A stretch of DNA of 64,000 nucleotides from Labrys wisconsinensis. Lineage in GTDB: Bacteria > Pseudomonadota > Alphaproteobacteria > Rhizobiales > Labraceae. The stretch lies in contig NZ_JAUSVX010000007.1 of NCBI RefSeq assembly GCF_030814995.1, positions 1 to 64,000 on the forward strand. Direction: 5' to 3'. Position numbers and translations under genes: made by a program. The notes beneath the pieces were generated by a model. That model saw only the letters and a list, made by a program, of their open reading frames with translations. It was not told the origin of the DNA and searched no databases. This document shows positions 34,958 through 43,834 of the stretch, one piece after another; the first letter of the stretch is position 1; every line of letters starts with the position of its first letter.

Positions 34958-35668
34958 ATGTTCGATCCAGACCCGGACACCGAGATCGTCCGGCTCCCTG
35001 CCCTGCTCGGCCAGGAGCTGGTCGGGACGCTGGAGCGGGAGATCGTCCGCCTGCGCCTGGCGCCCGGCACCAAGCTGGTGGAGGAGGACATCTGCCAACG
35101 CTTCGGCGTCAGCCGCTCGCCGGTGCGCGAGGCGCTGCAGATCCTCGCCTCCTACGGCCTGGTCGAGCGCCGGCCGCGGCGCGGCATGGTGGTGACGGAG
35201 CTCTCGGTCACCAAGCTCGACGAGATCTATGCCTGCCGCGCCGTGCTCGAGGCGCTCGCCGCGGCCGGGGTCGCGCGCCGCGCCACGCCGGCGATCGTCG
35301 CCACGCTGGAGCAGCGCCTGGCGGAGATGGTCCGCGCCGACCAGGACGACCGGCGCGACGATGCCTTTGCCGCCAATGTGGCGCTCACCGACATCCTGCA
35401 CGCCGAATGCGGCAACGAGACCCTGCGCCAGATCCTGGTGACGCTCGACAAGCAGGCGCTGCGCTACCGCTTCTACTGCTATCGGGAGAGCCGCGAGATC
35501 GTCTTGACCAGCCTGGAGGCCAACACGGCCATGGTGGCCGCCATCAAGGCCGGCGCGCCCGAGCAGGCCGGCGCCGTCACGCAGGACCTGGTGACGCGGT
35601 CCTGGCAGCTCATCCGCGCCGCGATCACCCGCGAGCTCGACGACACATCCCGGCGACCGCGGAGCTGA
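34958..35668 (+). CDS. GntR-family transcriptional regulator (FCD subfamily)
   Basis: The 236-residue protein has a winged helix (LVEEDICQRFGVSRSPVREA) and an FCD ligand-binding domain with the expected helices (LDEIYACRAVLEALAAAGVA, NVALTDILHAECGNETLRQI). It is divergent from the 2OG oxygenase and 125 bp upstream of the LIV-type importer operon, so it is the probable regulator of both sides. I chose ATG 34958; the open frame reaches back to 34790 but that part lacks similarity and covers the operator. Confidence 0.87.
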   Translation: MFDPDPDTEIVRLPALLGQELVGTLEREIVRLRLAPGTKLVEEDICQRFGVSRSPVREALQILASYGLVERRPRRGMVVTELSVTKLDEIYACRAVLEALAAAGVARRATPAIVATLEQRLAEMVRADQDDRRDDAFAANVALTDILHAECGNETLRQILVTLDKQALRYRFYCYRESREIVLTSLEANTAMVAAIKAGAPEQAGAVTQDLVTRSWQLIRAAITRELDDTSRRPRS

Positions 35669-35793
35669 CGGCCGCCCGGAGGAAGAGGAGATCCGCCGGC
35701 AAAGGCGGACATGCACCGCCCGCGGGGCGGAACGGGGAAACGCACCGAGGCTCAACAAGCACAAGACCATCCAGATCGGAACAGGAGCCTCTC

Positions 35794-36921
35794 ATGACAC
35801 GGACGACACGAAGCTTCTTCGGCCGGGCGGCGACGGCCGGCCTCGCCGCCCTGGCGGCCCTGGCGGCCGGGGCGGCCCCAGCGCAGACCAAGGAGCCGAT
35901 CGCCATCGGGGTGATCGCCAACCTCACCGGCACGGACGTCAAGTCGAGCACGGCGATGGTGCGCGGCGTCGAGCTCGCCGCCGAGGCCGTCAACGCCGCC
36001 GGCGGGGCCGACGGCCATCCGATCAAGCTGATCGTCGAGGATTCCCAGTATAAGACCCAGGAAGCCCTCAACGCCGCCACCAAGCTGTTCGACGTCGACA
36101 AGGTGCCGGCGGTGATCATGTTCGGCGGCTCCAGCCTGGAGCTGGCGGTGGCGCCGATCGCCAAGGCGAAGGGCAAGCTCCTGATCAACACGTCGTCGAG
36201 CTCGCCCAAGCTCGGGGAGTTTCCGGGCACGCTCTATTCGATCCTGCCGCTCGACGACATCGTCGGCAAGGCGCTCGGCGCCTGGGTGGCGACGCAGAGC
36301 GTCAAGAGCGTCGCCTTTGTCGTGCCCAACAACACCTTCGGCATCGGCCTGATGGACGCCTCTGCCGCGGCCTTCGAGGCGGCCGGCGGCAAGGTCCTGA
36401 CCAAGATCGTCTACAGCGAGGGCCAGCCCGACTACCGCACCGACCTGCAGCAGCTCCTCGCCAGGCAGCCGGACGCGATCATCACCGCCGGCTACGGCGA
36501 CGACTCCCGCACCGTGTTCAAGGCGGCACGCGGCCTCGGCCTGAAGCAGAGCTGGTATGCCGCCTATCCCTCCATCCTGACGGTGGAGAACGAGGCGTGG
36601 ATGAACGGGCGCCTCCTCGGCGTCGACGACGGCGGCCTGACCGGCGCGACGGCCGCCAAGGTTGCCGCGGCCTACAAGGCCAAGCACGACGACGGCGAGC
36701 CGACGCCGCACGTGTTCTATGGCTACGACGCCCTGATGCTGATCGCCAAGGCCGCGGCCATGCCGGCCGGGCTCGGGCCGACCTCGCTGGAGGCGGCGGT
36801 GAAAGGCTATGACGGGGCGACCGGCCCGATCGTCTGGAACGCCAACGGCCAGCGCATCGACCCGCCGATCGACATCATCGCCTACAAGGACGGCAAGTTC
36901 GCCACCATCGGCCACCAATAG
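35794..36921 (+). CDS. Branched-chain-amino-acid-type (LIV) ABC transporter substrate-binding protein
   Basis: The 375-residue periplasmic protein has a signal peptide ending near APAQ-TK (residue 31) and the type I binding-protein fold: IAIGVIANLTGTDVKSSTAM, GHPIKLIVEDSQYKTQEALN, INTSSSSPKLGEFPGTLYSI, and a hinge and ligand region with DYRTDLQQLLARQPDAIITA. AGGAG lies 7 nt before the ATG. The permease and ATPase genes follow after a REPIN-like doublet. The ligand is not shown by sequence; the downstream amidohydrolase and nucleoside hydrolase point to a nucleoside or N-heterocycle rather than an amino acid. Confidence 0.9.
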   Translation: MTRTTRSFFGRAATAGLAALAALAAGAAPAQTKEPIAIGVIANLTGTDVKSSTAMVRGVELAAEAVNAAGGADGHPIKLIVEDSQYKTQEALNAATKLFDVDKVPAVIMFGGSSLELAVAPIAKAKGKLLINTSSSSPKLGEFPGTLYSILPLDDIVGKALGAWVATQSVKSVAFVVPNNTFGIGLMDASAAAFEAAGGKVLTKIVYSEGQPDYRTDLQQLLARQPDAIITAGYGDDSRTVFKAARGLGLKQSWYAAYPSILTVENEAWMNGRLLGVDDGGLTGATAAKVAAAYKAKHDDGEPTPHVFYGYDALMLIAKAAAMPAGLGPTSLEAAVKGYDGATGPIVWNANGQRIDPPIDIIAYKDGKFATIGHQ

Positions 36922-36992
36922 GTCCCGCGACGTCCCTGGTCCCGCAGTCTCGGGAAGCGCGTCGAGTAAATGCCATAGATGAGACGCGCATA

Positions 36993-37137
36993 CCCCTCTC
37001 CCGGCTGGGAGAGGGGCAGGGGTGGGGGCCTAAACGACTGCCCTGTGAAATACTGGTAAGCAATAGGCGCGGAAACCCCGCCCCTTTCTGCAAAGTCTAG
37101 TCCCTCACCCCTGCCCCTCTCCCGGCCGGGAGAGGGG
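36993..37137. repeat. REPIN-like doublet of two inverted 36-bp palindromic repeats
   Basis: Two copies of a palindrome of the form CCCCTCTCCC-GG(C/T)(T/C)-GGGAGAGGGG occur at 36993-37016 and 37114-37137. The first is followed, and the second preceded in inverted orientation, by the same 12-base tail (CAGGGGTGNGGG). The copies therefore face each other around a spacer of about 73 bp. Each half can form a strong hairpin and the whole a long stem. It lies between the binding-protein gene and its permeases. The motif resembles intergenic palindromes common in Hyphomicrobiales. Confidence 0.85.
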
Positions 37138-37163
37138 TTCCGCGCTCTGAATTCATCAGTTAA

Positions 37164-37182
37164 GCGGATCCTTGGGATCCGC
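37164..37182. promoter_or_regulatory. Perfect 8-bp-arm palindrome just before the permease start
   Basis: GCGGATCC-TTG-GGATCCGC lies 13 bp before the GTG start of the LivH-type gene and touches its ribosome site (AGGA at 37184-37187). As RNA it is a stable hairpin that could expose or hide the ribosome site; as DNA it could be an operator. Confidence 0.5.
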
Positions 37183-37195
37183 AGGACCCTCGCCC

Positions 37196-38080
37196 GTGCT
37201 GCAAGTGCTCGTCAATGCCCTCGTCTATGCCAGCGAGATCGCCATCATCGCAGTCGGCGTGGCGCTGACCTATTCCGTGGTGCGCTTCGCCAATTTCGCC
37301 CATATCCAATATGCGGTGATCGGCGCCTATGCCAGCTTCGCCCTCGACCGGTGCGGCCTGCCGCTGCCGCTCGCCGTCGCCGTCTCGGCGGCGCTCACCG
37401 GCCTCCTGGCGATCGCCGTCGAGCGCCTGGTGTTCGCGCCGCTCCAGGGCCTCAGGCCGGAAGCCAAGATGATCGTGTCCTGGGGCGTCGCGCTCCTGCT
37501 GCGCTCGCTGGTCGCCGCCGTGTTCGGCGGCGCGGCGCAAGTCTTCGAGGTCGAGACGGACAGCCATCTCGTCGGCGATGCCGTGGTCACCGGCCTCGAC
37601 ATCGCCGTCGTCGCCACGACGATCCTCGCCATGACGGCGCTGCACCTCGCCATGACCCGCACCCGCATCGGCACGGCGTTGCGCGCGCTCGCCGACAATC
37701 GCGACCTGGCGCGGACGCGCGGCATCGCCCCGGAAAGGCTGACCGCGCTGATGTGGTTCGTCAGCGGGGCCTTCGCCGCCCTGGGCGGCACGCTGTTCGC
37801 CCTGGAGACGCGGCTGCAGCCGGACATGGACCTGCAGATCCTGCTGCCGGTGTTCGCGGCCGTGACGCTCGGCGGCCTGACCAGCGTCGGCGGCGCCGTG
37901 CTCGGCGCCTGCATCCTGTCGCTCGCCCAGAACATCGCCATCGGCGTCGATTTCGGCGCCCTGTTCACCAGCGGATCCTGGTTCCTGCCCAGCCAGTTCC
38001 GCGACACGATCGCCGTCGCCGCCATGGTGCTGGTGCTCTGCCTGCGCCCGCGCCATCATCGCAGCAGCGGGCTGCGCTGA
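37196..38080 (+). CDS. LIV-type ABC transporter permease (LivH)
   Basis: The 294-residue inner-membrane protein has about eight helices and the LivH features VVRFANFAHIQYAVIGAYAS, MTRTRIGTALRALADNRDLA (cytoplasmic loop) and VTLGGLTSVGGAVLGACIL. It forms half of the importer channel. I chose GTG 37196 with AGGA 8 nt upstream; a TTG at 37172 would place the start inside a hairpin loop. Its stop overlaps the next ATG by one base (TGATG). Confidence 0.9.
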   Translation: MLQVLVNALVYASEIAIIAVGVALTYSVVRFANFAHIQYAVIGAYASFALDRCGLPLPLAVAVSAALTGLLAIAVERLVFAPLQGLRPEAKMIVSWGVALLLRSLVAAVFGGAAQVFEVETDSHLVGDAVVTGLDIAVVATTILAMTALHLAMTRTRIGTALRALADNRDLARTRGIAPERLTALMWFVSGAFAALGGTLFALETRLQPDMDLQILLPVFAAVTLGGLTSVGGAVLGACILSLAQNIAIGVDFGALFTSGSWFLPSQFRDTIAVAAMVLVLCLRPRHHRSSGLR

Positions 38081-38955
38081 TGGTCGATTTCCTCGTCTTC
38101 GCCGTCACCATGATCGCGGTCTGGTCCGTGGTGGCGCTCAGCCTCAACCTGCAGTTCGGGCTGACGGGCCTGGTCAATTTCGGCCAGATCCTGCCGGTCG
38201 GCCTCGGCGCCTTCGGGCCCGCCATCGCGGCGCAGCACGGCTTGCCCATCCCGGCCGGCATCGCCCTCGGCCTCGCGCTCGCCGCCGCCGCGGGCCTCGT
38301 GGTGCTGGCGCCGGTGCGGCGCCTGACGCAGGACTACTGGGCGCTGGTCACGCTCGGCGTCGCAGAGATCTTCCGCCTGATGATGGTCAACCTGCCGGCC
38401 GTGGCGGGCGGGGCCGACGGCACCACCGTCGCCCGGATTGCCGACCCGTTCGCGGCCATGGCCATCGCCCTGGCGCTGCTCGGTGCCGCCGCCCTGCTCT
38501 GCCTGCGCATCGACCGCTCGCCGCTCGGGCGCATGCTGCGCGTCATCCGCGAGGACGAGATGCTCGCGGCCGCGCTCGGTCGCAACCCGTTCCGCTTCCA
38601 GGCCCTGGTCGTGCTGGTGTCCTGGGCCATGGCCGGGGCGGCGGGCGCGCTCTACGCCCATATCGTCGGCTATGTCGCCCCCTCCAGCTTCACCGTCGCG
38701 GAGACCTTCATCGTCTGGACGGCGCTGATCCTGGGCGGTCCGGGCTCGCTGGTCGGTCCGCTGGTCGGCACGGCCTTCGTCCAGTTGCTCGGCGTCTCCA
38801 CCCGCTTCGTCGCCGCCTGGAGCGGCCTTCCCTTCGATCTCGTCGCCAATCTGCGCCTCGCCGTGTTCGGCCTGGCGCTGATCCTGGTCTTCCTCCTCCG
38901 CCGTGAGGGCCTGTGCCCCGAACGCAAGGTCGTTACCCGTGCTGTCGATCCGTGA
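38080..38955 (+). CDS. LIV-type ABC transporter permease (LivM)
   Basis: The 291-residue membrane protein carries the LivM hallmarks LSLNLQFGLTGLVNFGQILP, DRSPLGRMLRVIREDEMLAA (coupling loop) and FIVWTALILGGPGSLVGPLV. It pairs with the LivH-type permease. The start overlaps the previous stop by one base and the end overlaps the ATPase gene by 17 bp. Confidence 0.9.
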   Translation: MVDFLVFAVTMIAVWSVVALSLNLQFGLTGLVNFGQILPVGLGAFGPAIAAQHGLPIPAGIALGLALAAAAGLVVLAPVRRLTQDYWALVTLGVAEIFRLMMVNLPAVAGGADGTTVARIADPFAAMAIALALLGAAALLCLRIDRSPLGRMLRVIREDEMLAAALGRNPFRFQALVVLVSWAMAGAAGALYAHIVGYVAPSSFTVAETFIVWTALILGGPGSLVGPLVGTAFVQLLGVSTRFVAAWSGLPFDLVANLRLAVFGLALILVFLLRREGLCPERKVVTRAVDP

Positions 38956-39694
38956 CGTCGCCGTCTCCTTCGCCGGGGTCCGGGCGCTCGACGGCGTCAG
39001 CCTGGAGGCGCACCCCGGCCGCATCCTCGGCCTGATCGGGCCGAACGGCTCCGGCAAGTCGACGCTGCTCAACGTCGTCGCCGGCGTGATCGCGCCGGAG
39101 GCCGGAACGGTGCTGCTCGACGGCCGGCCGCTGCCGGCGGGGGCGCCGCACGCGGTCGCGGCGCAAGGCGTCGCCCGGACCTTCCAGATCCCGAACCTGG
39201 CCCGGCGGCTGACGGTGGCCCAGAACATGCTGGCCGGCGCCCGGCGGCAGCCGGGCGAGGCTCTGGCGACGCTGCTGTTCCGGCCGGGCCGGGCCCAGCG
39301 CGCCGAGGCCGCCGCCGTCCGGGCCGCCTTCGACATGCTCGATCGCCTCGGTCTCGCCCATCTCGCCGACCATCCGGCCGGCAGCCTCTCCGGCGGCCAG
39401 CAGAAGCTCCTGTCCATGGGCATGGCGATGATGGCGGATCCGCGGCTCATCCTGCTCGACGAGCCGGCCGCCGGCGTCAATCCGGTGCTGGTGGCCCATC
39501 AGGTCGTCTTCCTCAAGGCCATGGCCGCGGAGGGGCGCACGGTGATGCTGATCGAGCACAACATGGAGATGGTCGCCGATGTCTGCGACGAGGTCGTTGT
39601 GCTCGACGCCGGCGCGGTGATCGCCCGCGGCTCGCCGGCCGAGATCCGCCGCGACGCGCGCGTCATGCGCTCCTACCTCGGAGAGATCGGATGA
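38939..39694 (+). CDS. LIV-type ABC transporter ATP-binding protein (LivG)
   Basis: The 251-residue ATPase has Walker A GPNGSGKST, Q-loop region VARTFQIPNLARRLTV, signature LSGGQQKLLSMGMAM and Walker B LILLDEPAAGVNP, followed by IEHNMEMV, all typical of LivG. A GTG at 38939 preceded by AAGG is the likely start; a second GTG at 38903 would add 12 residues. It overlaps both neighbours. Confidence 0.92.
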   Translation: MLSIRDVAVSFAGVRALDGVSLEAHPGRILGLIGPNGSGKSTLLNVVAGVIAPEAGTVLLDGRPLPAGAPHAVAAQGVARTFQIPNLARRLTVAQNMLAGARRQPGEALATLLFRPGRAQRAEAAAVRAAFDMLDRLGLAHLADHPAGSLSGGQQKLLSMGMAMMADPRLILLDEPAAGVNPVLVAHQVVFLKAMAAEGRTVMLIEHNMEMVADVCDEVVVLDAGAVIARGSPAEIRRDARVMRSYLGEIG

Positions 39695-40437
39695 CCGCCT
39701 CCGCCCCGCCCCTGCAGCTCGACGCGGTGACCGCGGGCTACGGCCCGCTCGTCATCCTCGACCGCCTGAGCCTGGCGCTCCAGCCCGACGAGATCCTGCT
39801 GGTGCTCGGCGCCAACGGCTCGGGCAAGTCGACGCTGCTGAAGACCGCCATGGGGCTGACGCGCCTTGCCGGCGGCCGCCTGGCGCTGGCGGGTGAGGAC
39901 ATCACCGCCTGGCCGGCCCATCGGCGGGCGGCAGCCGGCATCGGCTATGTCCCGCAGACCGGCAATGTCTTCGCCGGGCTCAGCGTGCGCGACAATCTCA
40001 GGATGGGCGCCTTCCTGCGCCCGGCAGCGCAGGCGGCGGCGCAGGCCGCGGTGCTCGACCTGTTCCCGCGCCTGGCCGAGCGGCTCGCAGCCCGCGCCGG
40101 CGCGCTCTCGGGCGGCGAGCGCCGCATGCTGTCGATCGCCCTGACCATGATGGCCGAGCCGCGCCTGCTCCTGCTCGACGAGCCCTCCAGCGACCTGGCG
40201 CCGGCGGCGATCGACCTCGTCTTCGCCGCCATCGACCGCATCCGCCGCGAGCGCCGCATCCCCGTGCTCCTGGTCGAGCAGAACGTGGCGCGCGGCCTCG
40301 CCCTCGCCGACCGCGTCGTGGTGATGGTGCGCGGCCGCGCCGCGGCGACCATGCCCGTCGGCGCCGTCACATCGGGCGACCTGCATGCCCTCTTCCTCGA
40401 CGGCAGCGTCGGTGCCGGCGGACCATCTCAACCCTGA
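39691..40437 (+). CDS. LIV-type ABC transporter ATP-binding protein (LivF)
   Basis: The 248-residue ATPase has Walker A GANGSGKST, GIGYVPQTGNVFAGLSVRDN (typical LivF), signature LSGGERRMLSIALTM and Walker B LLLLDEPSSDLAP, then LLVEQNV. It overlaps the LivG gene by 4 bp (ATGA) and the amidohydrolase follows after 19 bp, so importer and enzymes form one transcript. Confidence 0.92.
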   Translation: MTASAPPLQLDAVTAGYGPLVILDRLSLALQPDEILLVLGANGSGKSTLLKTAMGLTRLAGGRLALAGEDITAWPAHRRAAAGIGYVPQTGNVFAGLSVRDNLRMGAFLRPAAQAAAQAAVLDLFPRLAERLAARAGALSGGERRMLSIALTMMAEPRLLLLDEPSSDLAPAAIDLVFAAIDRIRRERRIPVLLVEQNVARGLALADRVVVMVRGRAAATMPVGAVTSGDLHALFLDGSVGAGGPSQP

Positions 40438-40456
40438 CCAGGATCGGAGCCCTCCC

Positions 40457-41833
40457 ATGCGAACCTTTATCGGCGGCGGTTATCTCATCGCGATGAGCGG
40501 CAAGGGCCCGGAAGTGGTCAGCGACAGCGCCATCGTGCTCGACGGCAGCCGCATCGCGGCGGTCGGCACGACGGCCGATCTCGCTCCGCACAAGGCGACG
40601 GCCGATCGCGTGATCGACGCCAGGGGGCGGGCGATCCTGCCGGGCTTCGTCAACACGCATACCCATCTCGCCGGGGCGCTGACCAAGGCGCTGACCGAGG
40701 ATGTGCCGACCTTCGGCGGGCCGTTCCGCATCGCGCTCGGCATGCACGAGAACATCATCACATTCGAAGACGTCTACCTGCCCGGCCTGGTGCACGGCAT
40801 CGAGATGCTGAAGACGGGCACCACGACCATCAACGAATGCTGGTGGCACCAGCCCCAGTCCGCCCGCATCATCGAGGCGGTCGGCCTGCGCGGCATCGTC
40901 GCCGCCGAGATCCGCGAAGTCGATTCCTCCAAGATCGGCTTCGGCCGCTTCGAGCGGACCTGGGACCAGCGCCTGGTCGAGGAGGGCATCGACCAGGCGA
41001 TCGACCTCCTCGAAAACTGGCACGGCAAGGCGGACGGGCGCATCACCTGCCGGGTCGCGCCGGACGGACCCGACCGGCTGCGGCCGGAGACCATGGGCCG
41101 GCTCGGCGATCTCGCCCGCAAATATGGCGTCGGGCTGCACACGCACCTGTGCGCCGTGCCGGGCGAGAACGAGTTCATGCTCAAGCTCTGGGGCAAGAAG
41201 TCGATCCCGTTGCTCCAGGACCTCGGCATGCTCGGGCCCGGCTTCATCGGCGCCCATTGCGTCTACATGGACGACGAGGATATCGGCCTGATGGTCGACA
41301 CCGGCTCCTGCATGAGCCACACCGCCTTCCTGGTCGGCAAGCGCGGCTATTACCCGCCGATGCAGAAGGTCTACCAGTCGGGGATGAAAGTGTCGCTCGG
41401 CAGCGACTGGCTGTCGAACGACATGTTCAACGTGATGCGCTCGGCCATCGTCATCGCCCGCGTGCTCTATGGCGAGGTCGGGGTGCGCCTCGCCGCCGAC
41501 GTGCTGAGCATGGCGACCCTGGATGGAGCGCGCTGCCTCGGCCTGGAGGCCGAGGTCGGCTCGCTCGAGCCGGGCAAGAAGGCCGACGTGATCCTGCTCG
41601 ACGTCTCCACCGCCTGGGCCAATCCGCTGCGCCCGGAGAACCTCGTCACCAACATCGTCTACAACGCCTGCGGCCGCGACGTGACCCATGTGTTCGTCGA
41701 CGGCGAATGCCTGGTCGACGACCAGCGGTTGACCCGCATGGACGAGGCGGAGGTGATCCGCGAAGCCCAGCACGTGGCCGAGGACGTCTGGCAGCGGGCG
41801 CAGCCGCTGTTCGCCGCCGAAGGCATGGCCTGA
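40457..41833 (+). CDS. Metal-dependent amidohydrolase, ATZ/TRZ-like (aminohydrolase/deaminase)
   Basis: The 458-residue protein has the composite N/C-terminal beta-sandwich and TIM barrel of the amidohydrolase superfamily. Metal and catalytic residues: His68 and His70 (NTHTHLAG), His228 in LHTHLCAV, His267 in GAHCVYMD and Asp317 in LGSDWLSND; KKADVILLD closes the sandwich. This set is that of s-triazine hydrolases and adenosine/SAH/guanine-type deaminases, which remove amino groups from N-heterocycles. GGAG lies 6 nt before the ATG. Being in one operon with a LIV importer and a nucleoside hydrolase, it likely deaminates a purine- or pyrimidine-like compound. The exact substrate is unknown. 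Confidence 0.87.
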   Translation: MRTFIGGGYLIAMSGKGPEVVSDSAIVLDGSRIAAVGTTADLAPHKATADRVIDARGRAILPGFVNTHTHLAGALTKALTEDVPTFGGPFRIALGMHENIITFEDVYLPGLVHGIEMLKTGTTTINECWWHQPQSARIIEAVGLRGIVAAEIREVDSSKIGFGRFERTWDQRLVEEGIDQAIDLLENWHGKADGRITCRVAPDGPDRLRPETMGRLGDLARKYGVGLHTHLCAVPGENEFMLKLWGKKSIPLLQDLGMLGPGFIGAHCVYMDDEDIGLMVDTGSCMSHTAFLVGKRGYYPPMQKVYQSGMKVSLGSDWLSNDMFNVMRSAIVIARVLYGEVGVRLAADVLSMATLDGARCLGLEAEVGSLEPGKKADVILLDVSTAWANPLRPENLVTNIVYNACGRDVTHVFVDGECLVDDQRLTRMDEAEVIREAQHVAEDVWQRAQPLFAAEGMA

Positions 41834-41859
41834 GCCCGGCACGATCGAGGAGCATGCCC

Positions 41860-42801
41860 ATGCCGCGCAAGATCATCATCGACACCGACCCCGGCCAGGA
41901 CGACGCCTTCGCCATCCTGCTCGCGCTCGGCTCCCCGGACGAGCTGGAGGTGGTGGGCATCACGGCCGTCGCCGGCAACGTGCCGCTGGCGCGCACGGCC
42001 GAGAACGCCCAGAGGGTGGTCGAGCTCGCCGGCCGGCCCGACATCACCGTCTATCCCGGCTGCGCCCGGCCGATGGTGCGTCCGCTGTTCACGGCCGAGT
42101 ACGTGCACGGCGACAGCGGCCTCGACGGCTGCGAGCTGCCCGCGCCCTCACGTCCGCTCGGCAGCCTGCACGGCGTCGACTTCATCATCGACACGGTGAT
42201 GGCGGCCGAGCCCGGCTCGGTCACGGTCTGCACGCTCGGACCGATGACCAACCTCGCCATGGCGATGGTGAAGCAGCCGGCCATCGCCGGCCGCCTCGAA
42301 GAGGTGGTGCTGATGGGCGGCGGCTTCTTCGAGGGCGGCAACACCACGCCGGCGGCCGAGTTCAACATCTTCGTCGACCCGCACGCCGCCCATGTGGTCT
42401 TCACCTCGGGCGTACCCCTGACCATGGTGCCGATCGACTGCACCTACAGGGCGGTGATGACGCCGGACTGGCTGCGGCGGCTGCGCGCCGTCGGCACCCG
42501 CACCGCGATCCAGGCCGCCGGCATGGCCGAGTTCTACCAGCGCTACGGCAACACCAAGTTCGGCACGGACGACTATCCCCTGCACGACCCCTGCGTGATC
42601 GGCTACCTCCTGCGGCCCGAGCTGTTCTCGGGCCGGCGCTGCCATGTCGCCATCGACCTGGTCTCGCCGCTGACGGCGGGCATGACCGTGGTCGACTGGT
42701 GGAACGTCACCAAGCAGGCGCCCAACTGCCTGGTGCTGCGTGACCTCGACAATCCCGCCTTCTACGCCCTGATGCTGGAGCGCCTGTCGCGGCTGCCGTG
42801 A
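41860..42801 (+). CDS. Inosine-uridine-preferring nucleoside hydrolase family protein
   Basis: The 313-residue enzyme carries the Ca2+-binding signature IIIDTDPGQDDAFAILLAL with Asp8, Asp10, Asp14 and Asp15, the conserved CTLGPMTNLAMA and EEVVLMGGGFFEGGNTTPAA, AEFNIFVDPHAA and LHDPCVIGYLL (last metal Asp). It hydrolyses the N-glycosidic bond of nucleosides to base and ribose in the cytoplasm. I chose ATG 41860 over 41854 because GAGGAG is then 7 nt away. It is 26 bp after the amidohydrolase and ends the operon. Confidence 0.92.
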   Translation: MPRKIIIDTDPGQDDAFAILLALGSPDELEVVGITAVAGNVPLARTAENAQRVVELAGRPDITVYPGCARPMVRPLFTAEYVHGDSGLDGCELPAPSRPLGSLHGVDFIIDTVMAAEPGSVTVCTLGPMTNLAMAMVKQPAIAGRLEEVVLMGGGFFEGGNTTPAAEFNIFVDPHAAHVVFTSGVPLTMVPIDCTYRAVMTPDWLRRLRAVGTRTAIQAAGMAEFYQRYGNTKFGTDDYPLHDPCVIGYLLRPELFSGRRCHVAIDLVSPLTAGMTVVDWWNVTKQAPNCLVLRDLDNPAFYALMLERLSRLP

Positions 42802-42819
42802 CCGGGCGCCCGGCCCGCC

Positions 42820-43632
42820 TCAGGCCTCGACAATCTTGCGGTAGAGATGCCACGTGGCGTGCCCGAGCACCGGCATGACGATGGCCAGGCCGGCGAAGAA
42901 CAGCAGCGAACCGACCACCAGCCCGGCGGCGACGATCAGGCCCCAGAGGATCATCATGCCGGGGTTGACCCGCACCGCCCGGATGGAGGTTCGCATCGCC
43001 GCGATCACGTTGACGTGGCGGTCGAGCAGCAGCGGGAAGGAGACGACGCTGATCAGCAGCGCCGCCACGGCGAAGAGAAAGCCGACGCCGTTGCCGAAGA
43101 TGATCAGGGCCCAGCCCGCCGGCGTGGTCAGGACGTCGCCGAGGAAGCCGCCGATGGTCGCGGGCATGGCATCGCCCATGGTCCATTGGTAGATCAGCAT
43201 CGCCGCCACCAGCCAGGCCACGAACAGGACCGTCAGCACCAGGCCGAGAATGGCGATGCTGCCGATCGCCGGCGAGTTGCGCACATCGAGGGCGTGCGAC
43301 CAGGCGGTGTCGAGCCCCAGCTCGCGGCGCCGGCTGATCTCGTAGAGGCCGATCGCGGCGAAGGGGCCGATCAGGGCGAAGCCGGCGATCAGCGGGAACA
43401 GCAGCGGCAGCACGTCGTAGCCGATGGCGAGCCGGCCGAGGAACACGCCGGCCAGCGGATAGATGAAGCCGAGGAACAGGAGGTGGCTCGGCTGCGCCAG
43501 GAAATCGGCAAGCCCCTGGCGCAGGGCGTCCTCGATGTCGCCAAGCCCGATCCGGCGCACCGGCAGGGGTGCGAGGGTCGCTCCGGCATTGGGAACGAGA
43601 TAGTCGGAAAGGTGGAGATGCGCGTTGGCCAT
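42820..43632 (-). CDS. DUF2189 integral membrane protein
   Basis: The 270-residue protein has about six hydrophobic helices. The pattern VRRIGLGDIEDALRQGLADF, then LLFPLIAGFALIGPFAAIGL and GLYEISRRRELGLD, and the C-terminal FPLLLDRHVNVIAAMRTSIR with VNPGMMILWGLIVA match DUF2189, a family of unknown function common in alphaproteobacteria. It is convergent with the nucleoside hydrolase (18 bp between stops). Confidence 0.85.
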   Translation of the reverse strand: MANAHLHLSDYLVPNAGATLAPLPVRRIGLGDIEDALRQGLADFLAQPSHLLFLGFIYPLAGVFLGRLAIGYDVLPLLFPLIAGFALIGPFAAIGLYEISRRRELGLDTAWSHALDVRNSPAIGSIAILGLVLTVLFVAWLVAAMLIYQWTMGDAMPATIGGFLGDVLTTPAGWALIIFGNGVGFLFAVAALLISVVSFPLLLDRHVNVIAAMRTSIRAVRVNPGMMILWGLIVAAGLVVGSLLFFAGLAIVMPVLGHATWHLYRKIVEA

Positions 43633-43803
43633 GGCAATCGTCCCGCCCGTTCGAGCGGCCGCGACGAAGGCGGCACCGGGACCACACGGCCGGCCGCCCT
43701 CGGCGTCGAGCCTTGCTTCATGCCGGCCCGTTATACACGGCGGAGGACAAGTTGTCGCACCGGCGGCGAACACGATTTGGGGAGCGCGAGCGGCGGGGCC
43801 CAA

Positions 43804-43823
43804 GCAGGTTCTCCCGAACCTGC
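43804..43823 (-). terminator. Hairpin after smpB, possible weak terminator
   Basis: The perfect palindrome GCAGGTTC-TCCC-GAACCTGC lies 12 bp after the smpB stop. There is no T-run, so it may be a Rho-assisted end or an RNA-stabilising hairpin. Confidence 0.4.
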
Positions 43824-43834
43824 CTGCACGCTGC

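Noticed and set aside
36993-37137. Possible CRISPR array (repeated palindromes)
   Set aside because: Only two copies, in inverted orientation, no spacer series and no cas genes; a REPIN-like doublet fits better.
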